A DNA stretch of 64,000 nucleotides from WHSV01 sp050693895. Its GTDB lineage: Bacteria > Actinomycetota > CADDZG01 > WHSQ01. Location: NCBI GenBank assembly GCA_050693895.1, contig JBOGWS010000009.1, positions 1 through 64,000 of the forward strand, read 5' to 3'. Below are positions 1 to 8,875 of the stretch, one piece after another; within the stretch, counting starts at the first letter, position 1; each line of letters starts with the position of its first letter. A model generated the notes under the pieces. The model worked only from the letters and a program-made list of their open reading frames with translations. It was not told where the DNA came from and did not search any database. A program made the position numbers and the translations under genes.

Positions 1-1
1 A

Positions 2-1375
2 GCTATCAAGATAATCACGCGCAATTCGCGACTTCCCGATCACATCGGTGGCGACCTCGATGCCGAGTGCGCTGCGTGCTCGATGGGGGCTCGCCGCATG
101 ACCGAGTTGTTCGACCGGTACGGACGAAACGTGGTCGAGGATTGCTTCGACGCGATCGTCGCCCGAACAACGCGAACCTTCCGGCGCGAGATCCTCAGCA
201 AGATTCCGGACGGTACCTACGTCTGGGAGGACTACGCCGAGCATGACGGGATCGAGAAGCCGCGCCTCCACGCGCAACGCATCACCCTCACGAAGACGGC
301 GGACAAGCTCGTCTTGGACTTCAACGGCACGAGCCCACAGGCCAAGGGACCGATCAACCACGCCGGTGACTACGCCGACGGCAACTTCCTCAAGAAGTGG
401 ATCGCACCCATTCTGAGAAACCTCGCCGACAGCCCCGAGCGAATGGCCGAGCTCGATGTCAACGAGGGAGTCGTCGAGCTCATCGAAATGCGGTTCCCGG
501 CCCCCGGAACGCTTCTGACTCCGGTGTTCCCGGCCCCCACGAACGCCCGCACCTTCGTCATCCTGCGGCTCCTGGGTGTGTTCGCGGGTGCTCTCGCCAA
601 GGCCGTCGACGGGTACATGCCGGCGGACCAGGAGACCATCCGCTACACGGGCATAACCGGTCACGACGCCAACGGTGAGTGGTATCTGTATCGCGAGATT
701 CTGGGCGGCGGTTCGGGCGGGCGCTACTATGCCGACGGTTCGGACACCATTCACGTAGTGCCCGACTCGAAGAACATGCCCACCGAGTTCATCGAGACGA
801 GCTTTCCCGCGCGCGTCGAGCGACTCGCTCTGGCCACCGATTCCGGCGGTGCAGGACAGTATCGGGGCGGACTCGGTTATCTCAAGGAGATACGCGTGCT
901 CGAGGACGCGACTTTCCTCTCTATCGCCGATCGTTCGATCCTGTCCTGCTGGGGATTGCGCGGAGGGAGCGCCGGCGCTTCCTTCAAGGTGACGATCGAT
1001 CCCGGCGGTCCCAAAGAGCGCGTGCTGCCGGGACTCGCGGACGACGTTTCGGTCGGGGCCGGAGAGGTCGTGCGCATCGAGACCACCGGCGGGGGTGGGT
1101 GGGGGGACCCGCTCGAGCGCGACCACGCCAGCGTGGCTCTCGATGTGCTCCAGCACAAGGTGTCTATCGGCGCAGCGCGCTCCGAGTACGGAGTCGTGCT
1201 GAGCGGTGACGACGAGCCCAAGGTGGACTCGGCGGCGACGAAGGATTTACGCGAGAGGATGCGGGCCGAGCGGGAGGAATTACCCTTCTTCGATCGAGGG
1301 CCGGGCTACGCGCGCCTGTCCGGGGGCCGGACGAGCGCCGAGGTGGACACCGTGGAGAAGACCCATGACCCATAG
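2..1375 (+). CDS. hyuB: Hydantoinase B/oxoprolinase family protein (HyuB-like), 5' end cut by window
   Basis: Family members are the beta subunits of ATP-dependent hydantoinases, 5-oxoprolinases and related acetone carboxylases, acting in the cytoplasm with a HyuA partner. The reading frame is open to the left edge; the first visible residues (AIKIITRNSRLPDHIGGDL) match the family's region before the conserved LxxxYG segment, so the N-terminal part lies outside. 457 residues are visible of a usual 550-650. Gly-rich family segments are present (GGGSGGRYYADG, the RGGLGYLKEIRVL stretch, TTGGGGWGDPLERD near the C-terminus). Its stop overlaps the fdrA-like start by 11 bases, so the genes are co-transcribed. 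A hyuA gene is expected just upstream. The substrate cannot be read from the sequence; the neighbours suggest a cyclic ureide or amide. Confidence 0.88.
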   Translation, partial: AIKIITRNSRLPDHIGGDLDAECAACSMGARRMTELFDRYGRNVVEDCFDAIVARTTRTFRREILSKIPDGTYVWEDYAEHDGIEKPRLHAQRITLTKTADKLVLDFNGTSPQAKGPINHAGDYADGNFLKKWIAPILRNLADSPERMAELDVNEGVVELIEMRFPAPGTLLTPVFPAPTNARTFVILRLLGVFAGALAKAVDGYMPADQETIRYTGITGHDANGEWYLYREILGGGSGGRYYADGSDTIHVVPDSKNMPTEFIETSFPARVERLALATDSGGAGQYRGGLGYLKEIRVLEDATFLSIADRSILSCWGLRGGSAGASFKVTIDPGGPKERVLPGLADDVSVGAGEVVRIETTGGGGWGDPLERDHASVALDVLQHKVSIGAARSEYGVVLSGDDEPKVDSAATKDLRERMRAEREELPFFDRGPGYARLSGGRTSAEVDTVEKTHDP

Positions 1376-2879
1376 GCTGATCGTCCGGCGCGACACCTAC
1401 TACGACTCCGTGACGCTCATGCTCGCGTCGAGCGACGCCGAGGACGTCGAGGGCGTGACGTTCGCGGCGGCGGTCACGGCGACTCCCGTGAACCTGTCGC
1501 TTATCGAAGCGCAAGGCTTCGACCTGACCGGCGAGAATCCGGGACCGAACGACCTCATAGTCGTCTTTCGTGCGGATAGCGACGAGGCGGCCGATGCTGC
1601 CGAGCGAATGATCGCCTCCCGTCTCGCCGGACCAGCCGACTTCGCGTCGGACGCCCGGGGCGGCATGCCGCCGCGCTCGTTTCGCTCGGCGAAGCGCCGC
1701 AACTCCGACATCAACCTTGCGTTCGTGTCCGTGCCCGGGCGCTTCGCGACGGTTGAGGTCGCCCAGGCGCTCGACGCCGGATTGGACGTCTTCTGCTTCT
1801 CCGACGGGCTGTCCCTGTCCGACGAGGCCGCGCTCAAGAAGGTCGCGGTCGACCGGAATCTGCTCCTCATGGGGGCGGACTGCGGGACGGCGATAATCGA
1901 CGGAGTCGGTCTGGGTTTCGCAAACGCCGTCGAGCGCGGACCCATCGGCGTGGTCGGCGCGTCGGGAACCGGGATACAGGAGGTCACCTGCCTGCTCGAC
2001 TCCGCGGGGATCGGCATCAGTCACGCGATCGGTGTTGGTGGACGCGATCTAAGTAGCGTCGTGGGGGGTTCGATGACGCTGCGCGGCATCGAACTTCTCG
2101 ACGCCGATGAGTCCACCGGCGCCATCATCGCCATCTCGAAGCCCCCCGACGCAGCCGTCGCCGCGCGCGTGATCGAGGCCGCGGGTCGCACCTGCAAACC
2201 CGTGGTGGTGGGTTTTCTAGGGCCTGCCTACCTGGAAGCGGACCCCCCGGCGAACGTCACGGTCGTCGCGTCACTCGAGGCGACGGTGGAACGGGCCGCA
2301 CAACTCGCCGGAACGAAGTTCGATACGGACTCTCCCCTCCCACGACGACGGACGCCCGGATTCGTGCGCGGGCTCTTCTGCGGAGGTTCGTTGTGCTACG
2401 AGGCGATGAGCGTGGTCGCGGCCACGGGACGCAGCATCTCGTCCAATGTTCCGTTGAGACTCGACTTGCGACTGACCGATATCGAGTCGAGCGAGGGCGA
2501 TACCTTCATCGACTTCGGCGAGGACGAGCTCACCGAGGGACGCGCCCACCCCATGATCGATCCCTCGCTTCGAAACGAACGGCTGGAGCGCGAGAGCCGG
2601 GATCCCGAGGTCGGAGCGATCGTTCTCGATGTCGTGCTCGGCTACGGTGCCCACCCCGATCCCGCCGAGGATCTCGCGGGCATCATCTCGGAGGCGTTGG
2701 ACCGTCGCCGGGACGATCTGACGATCGCAATCGCGCTGTGCGGTGCCCGGCAAGACCGGCAGGGGATCGACGACACGGCCAAGCGACTCGAGCGGGCCGG
2801 CGCGCACGTCACCAGGAACTCTGCGCAGGCGGCGCGCGTAGCGGTGACGGCAGCGGCGCCGGAGCGCGCCGGTGGCTGA
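1365..2879 (+). CDS. fdrA: FdrA/AllF-like acyl-CoA synthetase-fold subunit (oxamate carbamoyltransferase type)
   Basis: 504 residues from ATG 1365, which lies inside the end of the hyuB frame; the open frame upstream of it is low-complexity Arg-rich shadow sequence. The protein has the succinyl-CoA-synthetase-like fold of FdrA: a Gly-rich nucleotide/CoA-binding segment near residues 195-240 (GVVGASGTGIQEV, then GVGGRDLSS) followed by a ligase-like segment (AIIAISKPPDAAVAARVI). E. coli FdrA has been renamed AllF and, with YlbE (AllG) and YlbF (AllH), reported as oxamate carbamoyltransferase, which splits oxalurate to oxamate plus carbamoyl phosphate. The next two genes here are exactly those partners. 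A carbamate kinase to harvest carbamoyl phosphate is not in this operon. Confidence 0.85.
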   Translation: MTHRLIVRRDTYYDSVTLMLASSDAEDVEGVTFAAAVTATPVNLSLIEAQGFDLTGENPGPNDLIVVFRADSDEAADAAERMIASRLAGPADFASDARGGMPPRSFRSAKRRNSDINLAFVSVPGRFATVEVAQALDAGLDVFCFSDGLSLSDEAALKKVAVDRNLLLMGADCGTAIIDGVGLGFANAVERGPIGVVGASGTGIQEVTCLLDSAGIGISHAIGVGGRDLSSVVGGSMTLRGIELLDADESTGAIIAISKPPDAAVAARVIEAAGRTCKPVVVGFLGPAYLEADPPANVTVVASLEATVERAAQLAGTKFDTDSPLPRRRTPGFVRGLFCGGSLCYEAMSVVAATGRSISSNVPLRLDLRLTDIESSEGDTFIDFGEDELTEGRAHPMIDPSLRNERLERESRDPEVGAIVLDVVLGYGAHPDPAEDLAGIISEALDRRRDDLTIAIALCGARQDRQGIDDTAKRLERAGAHVTRNSAQAARVAVTAAAPERAGG

Positions 2880-4275
2880 CCGTCACGTTCTGGGTCACCC
2901 GCTGAACGTCGCGAGCGAGGGCGTGGCGCTGTTCAGCGACGAGCTCGAACGACAGGGGGTCCCGGTCGAGCGCATCGAGTGGCGTCCGCCCGCGGCCGGT
3001 TCGGAGGACGCCCTCGCCCGTCTGACCCCGGCGACCGACCTCATCTCCGAGGCGAACGACGGGGCCCTCGCCCGTCTGCAGGCGGCCCGGCCGCTGGTGG
3101 CGGGCATCGGGCGAGCCGGGGATCTCATCGAGGGCATGGACGAGCGCACCCTCCTTCACGCCGGACCCCCGATCGAGTGGTCCGACATGTCGGGACCTCT
3201 TAGAGGAGCCATCATCGGAGCCGCCCTGTACCAGGGACTCGCCGACACTCCCGACGAAGCCTCGACCAGGGCCGCGGGCGGCGAGTTCGCCTTCGTTCCC
3301 TGCCACGAGCGTGGTGCGGTGGGACCCATGGCCGGCGTCGTCAGCCATTCGATGCCGATGTGGGTCGTCACCAACGAAGCAGCCGGTAACCAAGCACTTT
3401 GCACGTTGAACGAGGGTCTCGGAAAGGTCCTCCGCTACGGCGCGTACGACGAAGAGGTCCTCGACCGGCTGAGGTGGATGCGCGACGTTCTCGCGCGCGT
3501 CCTGGGCTCGGCCCTCGCTGAGCTCGGCCAACCCATTGACCTCCGCGCCATGCTCGCTCATGCCCTTCAGATGGGCGACGAGGGCCACAACCGCAACCGA
3601 GCGGGAACCTCACTGCTGCTGCGCGAACTGCTCCCCGCATTGCTCACGAGTGAGGAGCCGACGAGTGACAAGACCGACGCCGTTCGCTTCATCTCGAACA
3701 ACGACCACTTCTTTCTGAATCTCGTGATGGCTGCGGGCAAGGCGACCGCCGACTCGGCCGCCGGCATCGAAGGATCATCCGTCGTTGTCGCCATGGCGCG
3801 CAACGGTACCGAGTTCGGCATCAGATTGTCCGGAACCGGAGACGAGTGGTTTACGGGCCCGGCCGGCGAGATCGACGGGCTGTATCTTCCCGGCTTCGGC
3901 CCCGAGGATGCCAACCCGGACATCGGTGACAGCACGATCACCGAGACGATGGGGATCGGTGGCATGGCGATGGCGGCCGCTCCGGCGATCGTGCGCTTCG
4001 TCGGCGGCAGCTCTCAGGATGCCCTCGACGCGACACGTTCGATGTACGAGATCACTTGGGGGGAGAGCGAGCACTACCAGGTGCCCTCGCTCGGGTTCCG
4101 AGGAACGCCGCTCGGGATCGATGCCCGAGCGGTGGTTCACACCGGAGTGCTTCCCGTCGTAAACACCGGCATCGCCCACAGAGAGCCGGGCATCGGCCAG
4201 GTGGGGGCCGGACTGGTCGACCCACCGATGGAGGCGTTCGTCGCAGCAACGCGCGCTCTTGCGGACAGATTGTGA
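2872..4275 (+). CDS. ylbE: DUF1116 protein, YlbE/AllG-like
   Basis: 467 residues from GTG 2872, overlapping the fdrA-like stop by 8 bases. It is full length for DUF1116 and begins with the family's usual LGHPLNVASEGVALF-type N-terminus. Conserved-looking stretches include EGHNRNRAGTSLLLRELLP near residues 240-260, FISNNDHFFLNLVMAAGK, and IGGMAMAAAPAIVRFVGG. In E. coli YlbE (AllG) is a subunit of the three-part oxamate carbamoyltransferase. Sandwiched between FdrA- and YlbF-like genes with overlapping ends, this is almost certainly a subunit of the same complex here. The exact substrate in this organism is inference. Confidence 0.83.
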   Translation: MADRHVLGHPLNVASEGVALFSDELERQGVPVERIEWRPPAAGSEDALARLTPATDLISEANDGALARLQAARPLVAGIGRAGDLIEGMDERTLLHAGPPIEWSDMSGPLRGAIIGAALYQGLADTPDEASTRAAGGEFAFVPCHERGAVGPMAGVVSHSMPMWVVTNEAAGNQALCTLNEGLGKVLRYGAYDEEVLDRLRWMRDVLARVLGSALAELGQPIDLRAMLAHALQMGDEGHNRNRAGTSLLLRELLPALLTSEEPTSDKTDAVRFISNNDHFFLNLVMAAGKATADSAAGIEGSSVVVAMARNGTEFGIRLSGTGDEWFTGPAGEIDGLYLPGFGPEDANPDIGDSTITETMGIGGMAMAAAPAIVRFVGGSSQDALDATRSMYEITWGESEHYQVPSLGFRGTPLGIDARAVVHTGVLPVVNTGIAHREPGIGQVGAGLVDPPMEAFVAATRALADRL

Positions 4276-5186
4276 GCACTCGCCGTTTCGCCTGCCACGT
4301 AATGGCGAAGCCTCTGCGCGCGTTCCTTGACAGAAGCCGCCCGAGCGCGGGTACGGTCCTCGGATCATCGCCGACCGCCGCTTATCTGGCTTTCGGCGAT
4401 GGTGTCGTGGCTCTGACCGCTCGAACGGTCCCGTTGATGCCGAACGGCGCGGCGGTCATCGAGAACGACGGTCTGGACGTATTCGAGCCGGGAGCGAGTG
4501 TTCGGGGCTCCACCGGTGGAGTGCGCACCGGCCGGGTGGAGGTCATCTGGGATGAGGCCGGACTCGTCGACCTCGAGGTTCCGCGCAACGAAGGCCAGGA
4601 CTCACGAGCCGTCGCTCGGAGGGGTAGCGAGCTGCTGGGCGCGATGGGACTCGATACCGATCCCGTCAATGCGATCGCGAACGCGCGCCCCGAACTCAGT
4701 GCAAACAGCGGACTCGATGGGGTTCGGTTGCTGCTCGCCGCGCTCAGAGACGAGCAACCGGCTGCTGCGGCTGATGCTGCTCGTACGCTGACGGGGCGGG
4801 GGCCCGGCCTGACTCCGGACGGCGACGACCTGCTCGCCGCCGCGGTCGCAGCGACGATCGCGTTCGAGATTCCTTCCGGCCTGAAGCCCGAGCAGGCGCG
4901 CGACTTACGTTCGGCTCTGTTGGTGGATCGTCTCGGGGAACGAACCGGCGCCCTGTCGGCGTCGTTGCTCAGACAGGCGGCCGAGGGGCAGGTGATCGAT
5001 CCGGTTCGCTCGTTGCTCGACCTGACGGCGGAACGCGCAACCTGGGAAAGGGCCCTCGCTCGTCTCGAACGCATCGGGCACGGAACCGGAGGAACCTACG
5101 CACTAGGCTGCGCGTTGACCGCTCTGGCGCTTGCCGGCAACCACAGCAGAAACCGATCGTCACACCGAGGAGAGGAGATGTCTTGA
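4272..5186 (+). CDS. ylbF: DUF2877 protein, YlbF/AllH-like
   Basis: 304 residues from GTG 4272, which overlaps the previous stop in a GTGA arrangement; the frame is open further upstream but that part is antisense-like and Arg-rich. Family features: N-terminal VLGSSPTAAYL region, a central RNEGQ-type acidic stretch, and the DUF2877 hallmark LTGRGPGLTPDGDDLLAA near residues 172-190, followed by SALLVDRLGERTGALSASLLRQAAEGQV and a C-terminal GHGTGGTYALG segment. YlbF (AllH) is the third subunit of E. coli oxamate carbamoyltransferase. Order and overlaps support a complex with the two upstream products. Confidence 0.85.
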   Translation: MSTRRFACHVMAKPLRAFLDRSRPSAGTVLGSSPTAAYLAFGDGVVALTARTVPLMPNGAAVIENDGLDVFEPGASVRGSTGGVRTGRVEVIWDEAGLVDLEVPRNEGQDSRAVARRGSELLGAMGLDTDPVNAIANARPELSANSGLDGVRLLLAALRDEQPAAAADAARTLTGRGPGLTPDGDDLLAAAVAATIAFEIPSGLKPEQARDLRSALLVDRLGERTGALSASLLRQAAEGQVIDPVRSLLDLTAERATWERALARLERIGHGTGGTYALGCALTALALAGNHSRNRSSHRGEEMS

Positions 5187-5962
5187 AGCTGCTCGATCTC
5201 TCGCAGGACTTCAGCACGCATACCCCCGCGTTCGCGAGCTACGACGGGCCGTCGATCAAGTGGATCAAGCGACTCGCGTTCGACAAGGCAGGGGGCCAGG
5301 AGATCACCTCGACCCTGCACGTCGGCACTCACCTCGACGCTCCCGCACACTTCCTCTCGGGCGGCAAGTTCATCGGTGATCTGCCGATCGACTGGCTGGT
5401 CGGATCGGCCTGCGTCGTGGACCTCGAGAAGATGGGGGTGGGCGACTACGAGCTCTACGGGCCGGAGCACTTCGAGCAATGGGAGACGGATACGGGCATC
5501 TCGATCGAGCGCGACGACATCCTCGTCATCCACACGGGTTATCACCGCTACTACCCGGAGAACTGGACCGATCGCACCGAGACCGACGAGACGCGCTACT
5601 TCATCAGGCATCCGGGACCAACGCGAGCGTTCGCCGAATGGGTGCTAGACAGGGGAGTCCGCTGGATCGCAATCGATGCCGGCACCCTCGATCACCCGAT
5701 GAACACCGTCATCAGGAAGATGCGCCCCGACGAAGCAGAAGATGCCGAGGCGAAACTGGGACGCTCTCTGGACGAGGTGTTCCCGAAACCCGATTACCAG
5801 ATCATGCACACGCTGCTGTTCCCGCACGACATCGTTCACGTCGAGAACCTGGGCGGCGAGCTGGACAAGGTCCTCGACCAGAGAATTCAATTCGGTTGTT
5901 TCCCGTGGCGCTTTCAGGGAGGAGAGGCCGCCTTCTGCAGGGCCGTCGCGTTCCTGGACTAG
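5183..5962 (+). CDS. Cyclase family protein (KynB/isatin-hydrolase superfamily)
   Basis: 259 residues from TTG 5183, overlapping the previous stop; GGAGAGGAG just upstream serves as ribosome-binding site. The metal-binding signature HVGTHLDAPAHF (HxGTHxDxPxHF, residues about 48-59) defines the PF04199 cyclase fold, whose members hydrolyse cyclic or N-formyl amides such as N-formylkynurenine or isatin using divalent metals. Further conserved features are a VIHTGYH segment and an AIDAGTLDHP segment. In this operon, a hydrolase opening or trimming a cyclic ureide to feed the carbamoyltransferase-like complex is a reasonable inference; kynurenine formamidase is less likely because no tryptophan-catabolism genes are nearby. 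Confidence 0.82.
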   Translation: MKLLDLSQDFSTHTPAFASYDGPSIKWIKRLAFDKAGGQEITSTLHVGTHLDAPAHFLSGGKFIGDLPIDWLVGSACVVDLEKMGVGDYELYGPEHFEQWETDTGISIERDDILVIHTGYHRYYPENWTDRTETDETRYFIRHPGPTRAFAEWVLDRGVRWIAIDAGTLDHPMNTVIRKMRPDEAEDAEAKLGRSLDEVFPKPDYQIMHTLLFPHDIVHVENLGGELDKVLDQRIQFGCFPWRFQGGEAAFCRAVAFLD

Positions 5963-5981
5963 CGATCGTCTCGGCGATCGC
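5962..5981. terminator. Hairpin between convergent genes
   Basis: Perfect 7-base-pair stem GCGATCG/CGATCGC (5962-5968 with 5975-5981) and a 6-base loop, lying between the cyclase stop and the convergent histidine kinase stop. There is no T tract on either side, so bidirectional termination is only inferred from position. Confidence 0.4.
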
Positions 5982-5990
5982 GCCCACAAG

Positions 5991-7637
5991 CTAGCGGCCC
6001 CGGGGGCTCACGACCTTTAGAGGGACCCGCACGCCGAACGTCACCTGGTTGTCGACCGACGCGACATCGATGGTCCCGCCACTCGCCTCGGCGAGTCGCA
6101 GCGCGATGTAGAGACCGAGCCCGACACCTGACGAGCGCGCCTCGGCCCCCCGTTGGAAGGGCTGGAAAAGGGCGCCAGCGTCCAGCTCGTCCGGCAGGCT
6201 GCCCTCGTTGATGACAGCAATCGATATCTCGGTGCCTGTGACCCTTGTTCGAACCGTGATGCTCGATCCCGTCGGTGAGTGTGCGATCGCATTCTCGAGC
6301 AGGATGCCTAATGCTCCCTGAATCGAGCCGGCGTCGGTTCTAACGGTGAGGTCCGGAACCTCTTCGATAACGAGAATGCCCATGTCTCGGAAGCCCTTGA
6401 CCGAGTTTGCAACGAGGTCCTGAAGACTGATGTCTTGTTCGATGTTGGCGAGCTCGGCGCGCGCCCCGATCAGGAGCCGGTTGATCAGATGCGCCAGTTG
6501 ATCTGCCCGGTCGATTGCGGAGTTGAGCATCGAGTCGCGCAAGTCACCTCGCAAAGCCGAGTCGTGTTTACGGAACGTCTTGAGCGTCCCCATGATGGCG
6601 GTGAGTGGGGTCTTGAGCTCGTGCGACACCATAGCGAGGAACATCTCTTTTACCCGCTGTGCCTCGCGCAGGGCCTCCACGGTCTTCGCGTCCGTCAACG
6701 CGATGCTGACGTGCTCTGCGAACGCGAGCAGTACCTCTTGTTCGACCTGGCTATAGCGACGCCCCCGTTTGTAGGTCGAGACCACGAGACTGCCGACCGG
6801 TTGGCCGTGTTCGTGCACGGGCGCTGCCATGGCACTTTGCAGACCGCCCTCCTTCAAGGGGATCACCACGTTGTCGCTTCGGTCGTACTCGTAGACGATT
6901 ACGAGCCTGTTCTCCTTGAAAGCGCGGCCCCCCACGCCCACACCGGATGGTGATCGCCGAACCTTCGCGCGCATCTCGTCGGAGAGACCGACATCGGCTT
7001 TGACCTCGATGACGTCGGGATCGTCGGGATCGATGAGCCGGACTCCGACGACCTCGTCGCCGATCAGTTCGCGCGCGCCGTAACAGACCGCGTCGAGAAC
7101 CTCCTGGAGCGGTGCACGATGGCTTATCGACCGTTGGATGCGCGTCAATCGCTCGAACAGGCGCTGCCGCTCGATGAGAGAGTCGAGCAGTCGTACGTTC
7201 TCCACTGCCTGTCGGTGCCCACGCTCGGTGGAAAGCCGCTCGCTCTCGCGCGCCCGCCACATTCGGAGGAAGAGATCCAGCGCCGATGCAAAGCCAATAA
7301 GTGTCTCGAGGTCACCGGCGTCGTAAGGAGTGCCGGGACGAGCAACCAGGAGGTAGCCGTCTTCGAGCACGGGGGCGACCGCCCCGCTCCGGTTCCGGAG
7401 CTCGACTCTGCCCGCACGACGATCGAGCGCGATCGCCTCGATTTCCCCGAAGGAATGGCGAACGTCGCCGTCGGCCCACAGCAGGGCCCCGTCCGATCGC
7501 AGCATCGATGCAACCGCCGGAAGTGCGGCGACCAGACCCTCATGTTCGTCGCTCGCGCCGGCCAGAGCCGTCAGCAACCTGTTCAGTTGCCGTTGCTCCT
7601 GCTCGGTCGTCATACCGGTAGATCTAATGCTCGGCAC
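5991..7637 (-). CDS. GAF-domain sensor histidine kinase (no adjacent regulator)
   Basis: Up to 548 residues from GTG 7637; ATG 7613 is an equally possible start and neither has a clear ribosome-binding site. There are no membrane segments, so the kinase is cytoplasmic. A poorly conserved N-terminal region (about 10-130) may be a second GAF-like fold. A GAF domain spans roughly 160-315. The HisKA dimerisation box FLAMVSHELKTPLTAIMG places the phospho-His near residue 339. The ATPase domain (about 430-540) has the N box (GILLENAIAHS) and a G box (GVGLGLYIALRLAE). No response regulator lies beside it, so the partner is encoded elsewhere. It is divergent from selD across about 200 bases. Confidence 0.9.
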   Translation of the reverse strand: MPSIRSTGMTTEQEQRQLNRLLTALAGASDEHEGLVAALPAVASMLRSDGALLWADGDVRHSFGEIEAIALDRRAGRVELRNRSGAVAPVLEDGYLLVARPGTPYDAGDLETLIGFASALDLFLRMWRARESERLSTERGHRQAVENVRLLDSLIERQRLFERLTRIQRSISHRAPLQEVLDAVCYGARELIGDEVVGVRLIDPDDPDVIEVKADVGLSDEMRAKVRRSPSGVGVGGRAFKENRLVIVYEYDRSDNVVIPLKEGGLQSAMAAPVHEHGQPVGSLVVSTYKRGRRYSQVEQEVLLAFAEHVSIALTDAKTVEALREAQRVKEMFLAMVSHELKTPLTAIMGTLKTFRKHDSALRGDLRDSMLNSAIDRADQLAHLINRLLIGARAELANIEQDISLQDLVANSVKGFRDMGILVIEEVPDLTVRTDAGSIQGALGILLENAIAHSPTGSSITVRTRVTGTEISIAVINEGSLPDELDAGALFQPFQRGAEARSSGVGLGLYIALRLAEASGGTIDVASVDNQVTFGVRVPLKVVSPRGR

Positions 7638-7823
7638 CCTTTCCCGTTCGAGTCGCTTCGCGCACTGTGAAGCCGAGGAGCAAGCTTAGAGCGAAAGTTG
7701 CTCCCACCGCCGGGAAGGAGGAGGAGCCCCCGGTCGATCACGGCTGCCCATCGTCGACCGCAAGAAATAACGTCGGGCTACAGTCGCTTGCATAGATGTG
7801 TGTCCGAGCAGATCCGAGCCGAG

Positions 7824-7840
7824 AGGAGGTGACCGAATTG
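7824..7840 (+). promoter_or_regulatory. Strong Shine-Dalgarno fixing a TTG start for selD
   Basis: AGGAGGTGA at 7824-7832 is a full match to the 16S anti-SD complement. TTG 7838 sits 8 bases after AGGAGG, the ideal distance. The in-frame GTG at 7829 overlaps the motif itself and cannot be used with it. This decides the start of the selenoprotein frame. Confidence 0.75.
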
Positions 7841-8875
7841 CGCGATGAGGTGCGCCTGACCTCCTATTCGCACGGGGGTGGTTGAGCGTGCAAGCTCGGC
7901 ACCTCCGAGCTGGCGCAGGTGCTGCGCCACGTGACATCCACCACGACCGATCCTGCGGTTTTAGTCGGCCTGGACTCCCCGGACGACGCCGCGGTCTACA
8001 GACTGACCGACGAAGTCGCCATTGTGCAGACGGTCGACTTCTTCACCCCGATCGTCGACGACCCGTTCGATTGGGGGCGGATCGCCGCGGCGAACGCGCT
8101 GAGCGACGTCTATGCCATGGGCGGACGACCGGTGACGGCGCTCAACCTCGTGGGTTGGCCGCGCGAGCTGGACTTCGAATTGCTTGGCCGCGTGCTCGAC
8201 GGGGGAAGCGCCGTCTGCGCCGAGGCCGAGGTCAACATCGTCGGCGGCCACTCGATCGACGACCCCGAGCCGAAGTACGGCCTGGCGGTGACGGGCGTGA
8301 TTCATCCCGAGCACATCGTGACGAAAGCCGGCGGGACTGTGGGCTGCGATCTCGTCCTTACGAAGCCACTCGGCATGGGGATCATCTCGAGTGGAATCAA
8401 GGAAGAAAAGACGTCACCCGAGACCGCCGCCCGAGCCATAGAGATCATGGCCACACTGAATCGGGCGGCCTCCGAGGTCATGATAGAGGTGGGGGTCTCG
8501 GCCGCGACCGACATCACCGGCTTCGGCCTGATGGGCCACCTGCTCCAGATGCTCGACGGGCGCGTCTCGGCGCGGCTGTCGGCCGGTGCCATTCCCGTGC
8601 TCCCCGAGGCCCTCGACCTTGCCGCGTCTGGCGTGCTTCCCGGGGGCAGCAAGCGGAATCGCGAGGCGGACGAAAGCTTCGTGGACGCACGGGGGCTAAG
8701 CGATGAGTGGTTGGCCACGTTGTTCGACGCCCAGACCTCAGGCGGCCTCCTCATTGCGGTTCCGGCCGACCGCACCCCAGTCCTGCTGGATTCGCTAGGA
8801 GCCCGAGGGGTCGACGATGCAACCGTCATCGGTGCGCTGGTCGAGGGCCGGGGACGGATAGAGGTGACCGCGTGA
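7838..8875 (+). CDS. selD: Selenophosphate synthetase SelD, itself a selenoprotein (in-frame TGA = Sec)
   Basis: Makes selenophosphate from selenide and ATP, the selenium donor for selenocysteine. The frame 7838-8875 is continuous apart from one TGA at 7883-7885. Read through, the N-terminus is LTSYSHGGG-Sec-ACKLG, the SelD catalytic segment in which Sec or Cys sits at this position (residue 16 here, 17 in E. coli). Downstream are the canonical features: GLDSPDDAAVY, QTVDFFTPIVDDPFDWGRIAAANALSDVYAMGG (residues about 64-96), NIVGGHSIDDPEPKYGLAVTG, TDITGFGLMGH and TSGGLLIAVP. The 345-residue length matches the family. Ending the frame at the TGA, or starting at GTG 7919, would delete the catalytic residue and nucleotide loop. 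The last 4 bases overlap the mec start. Confidence 0.93.
7886..7911 (+). promoter_or_regulatory. Candidate bacterial SECIS hairpin after the selD UGA
   Basis: Seven bases after the UGA codon (7883-7885) begins a perfect 7-base-pair stem AGCTCGG/CCGAGCT (7893-7899 with 7905-7911) closed by the 5-base loop CACCT. Distance and compactness fit a bacterial SECIS inside the coding region, as read by SelB. The loop lacks the E. coli fdhF-type GGUC, so it is a candidate rather than a match. Confidence 0.65.
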
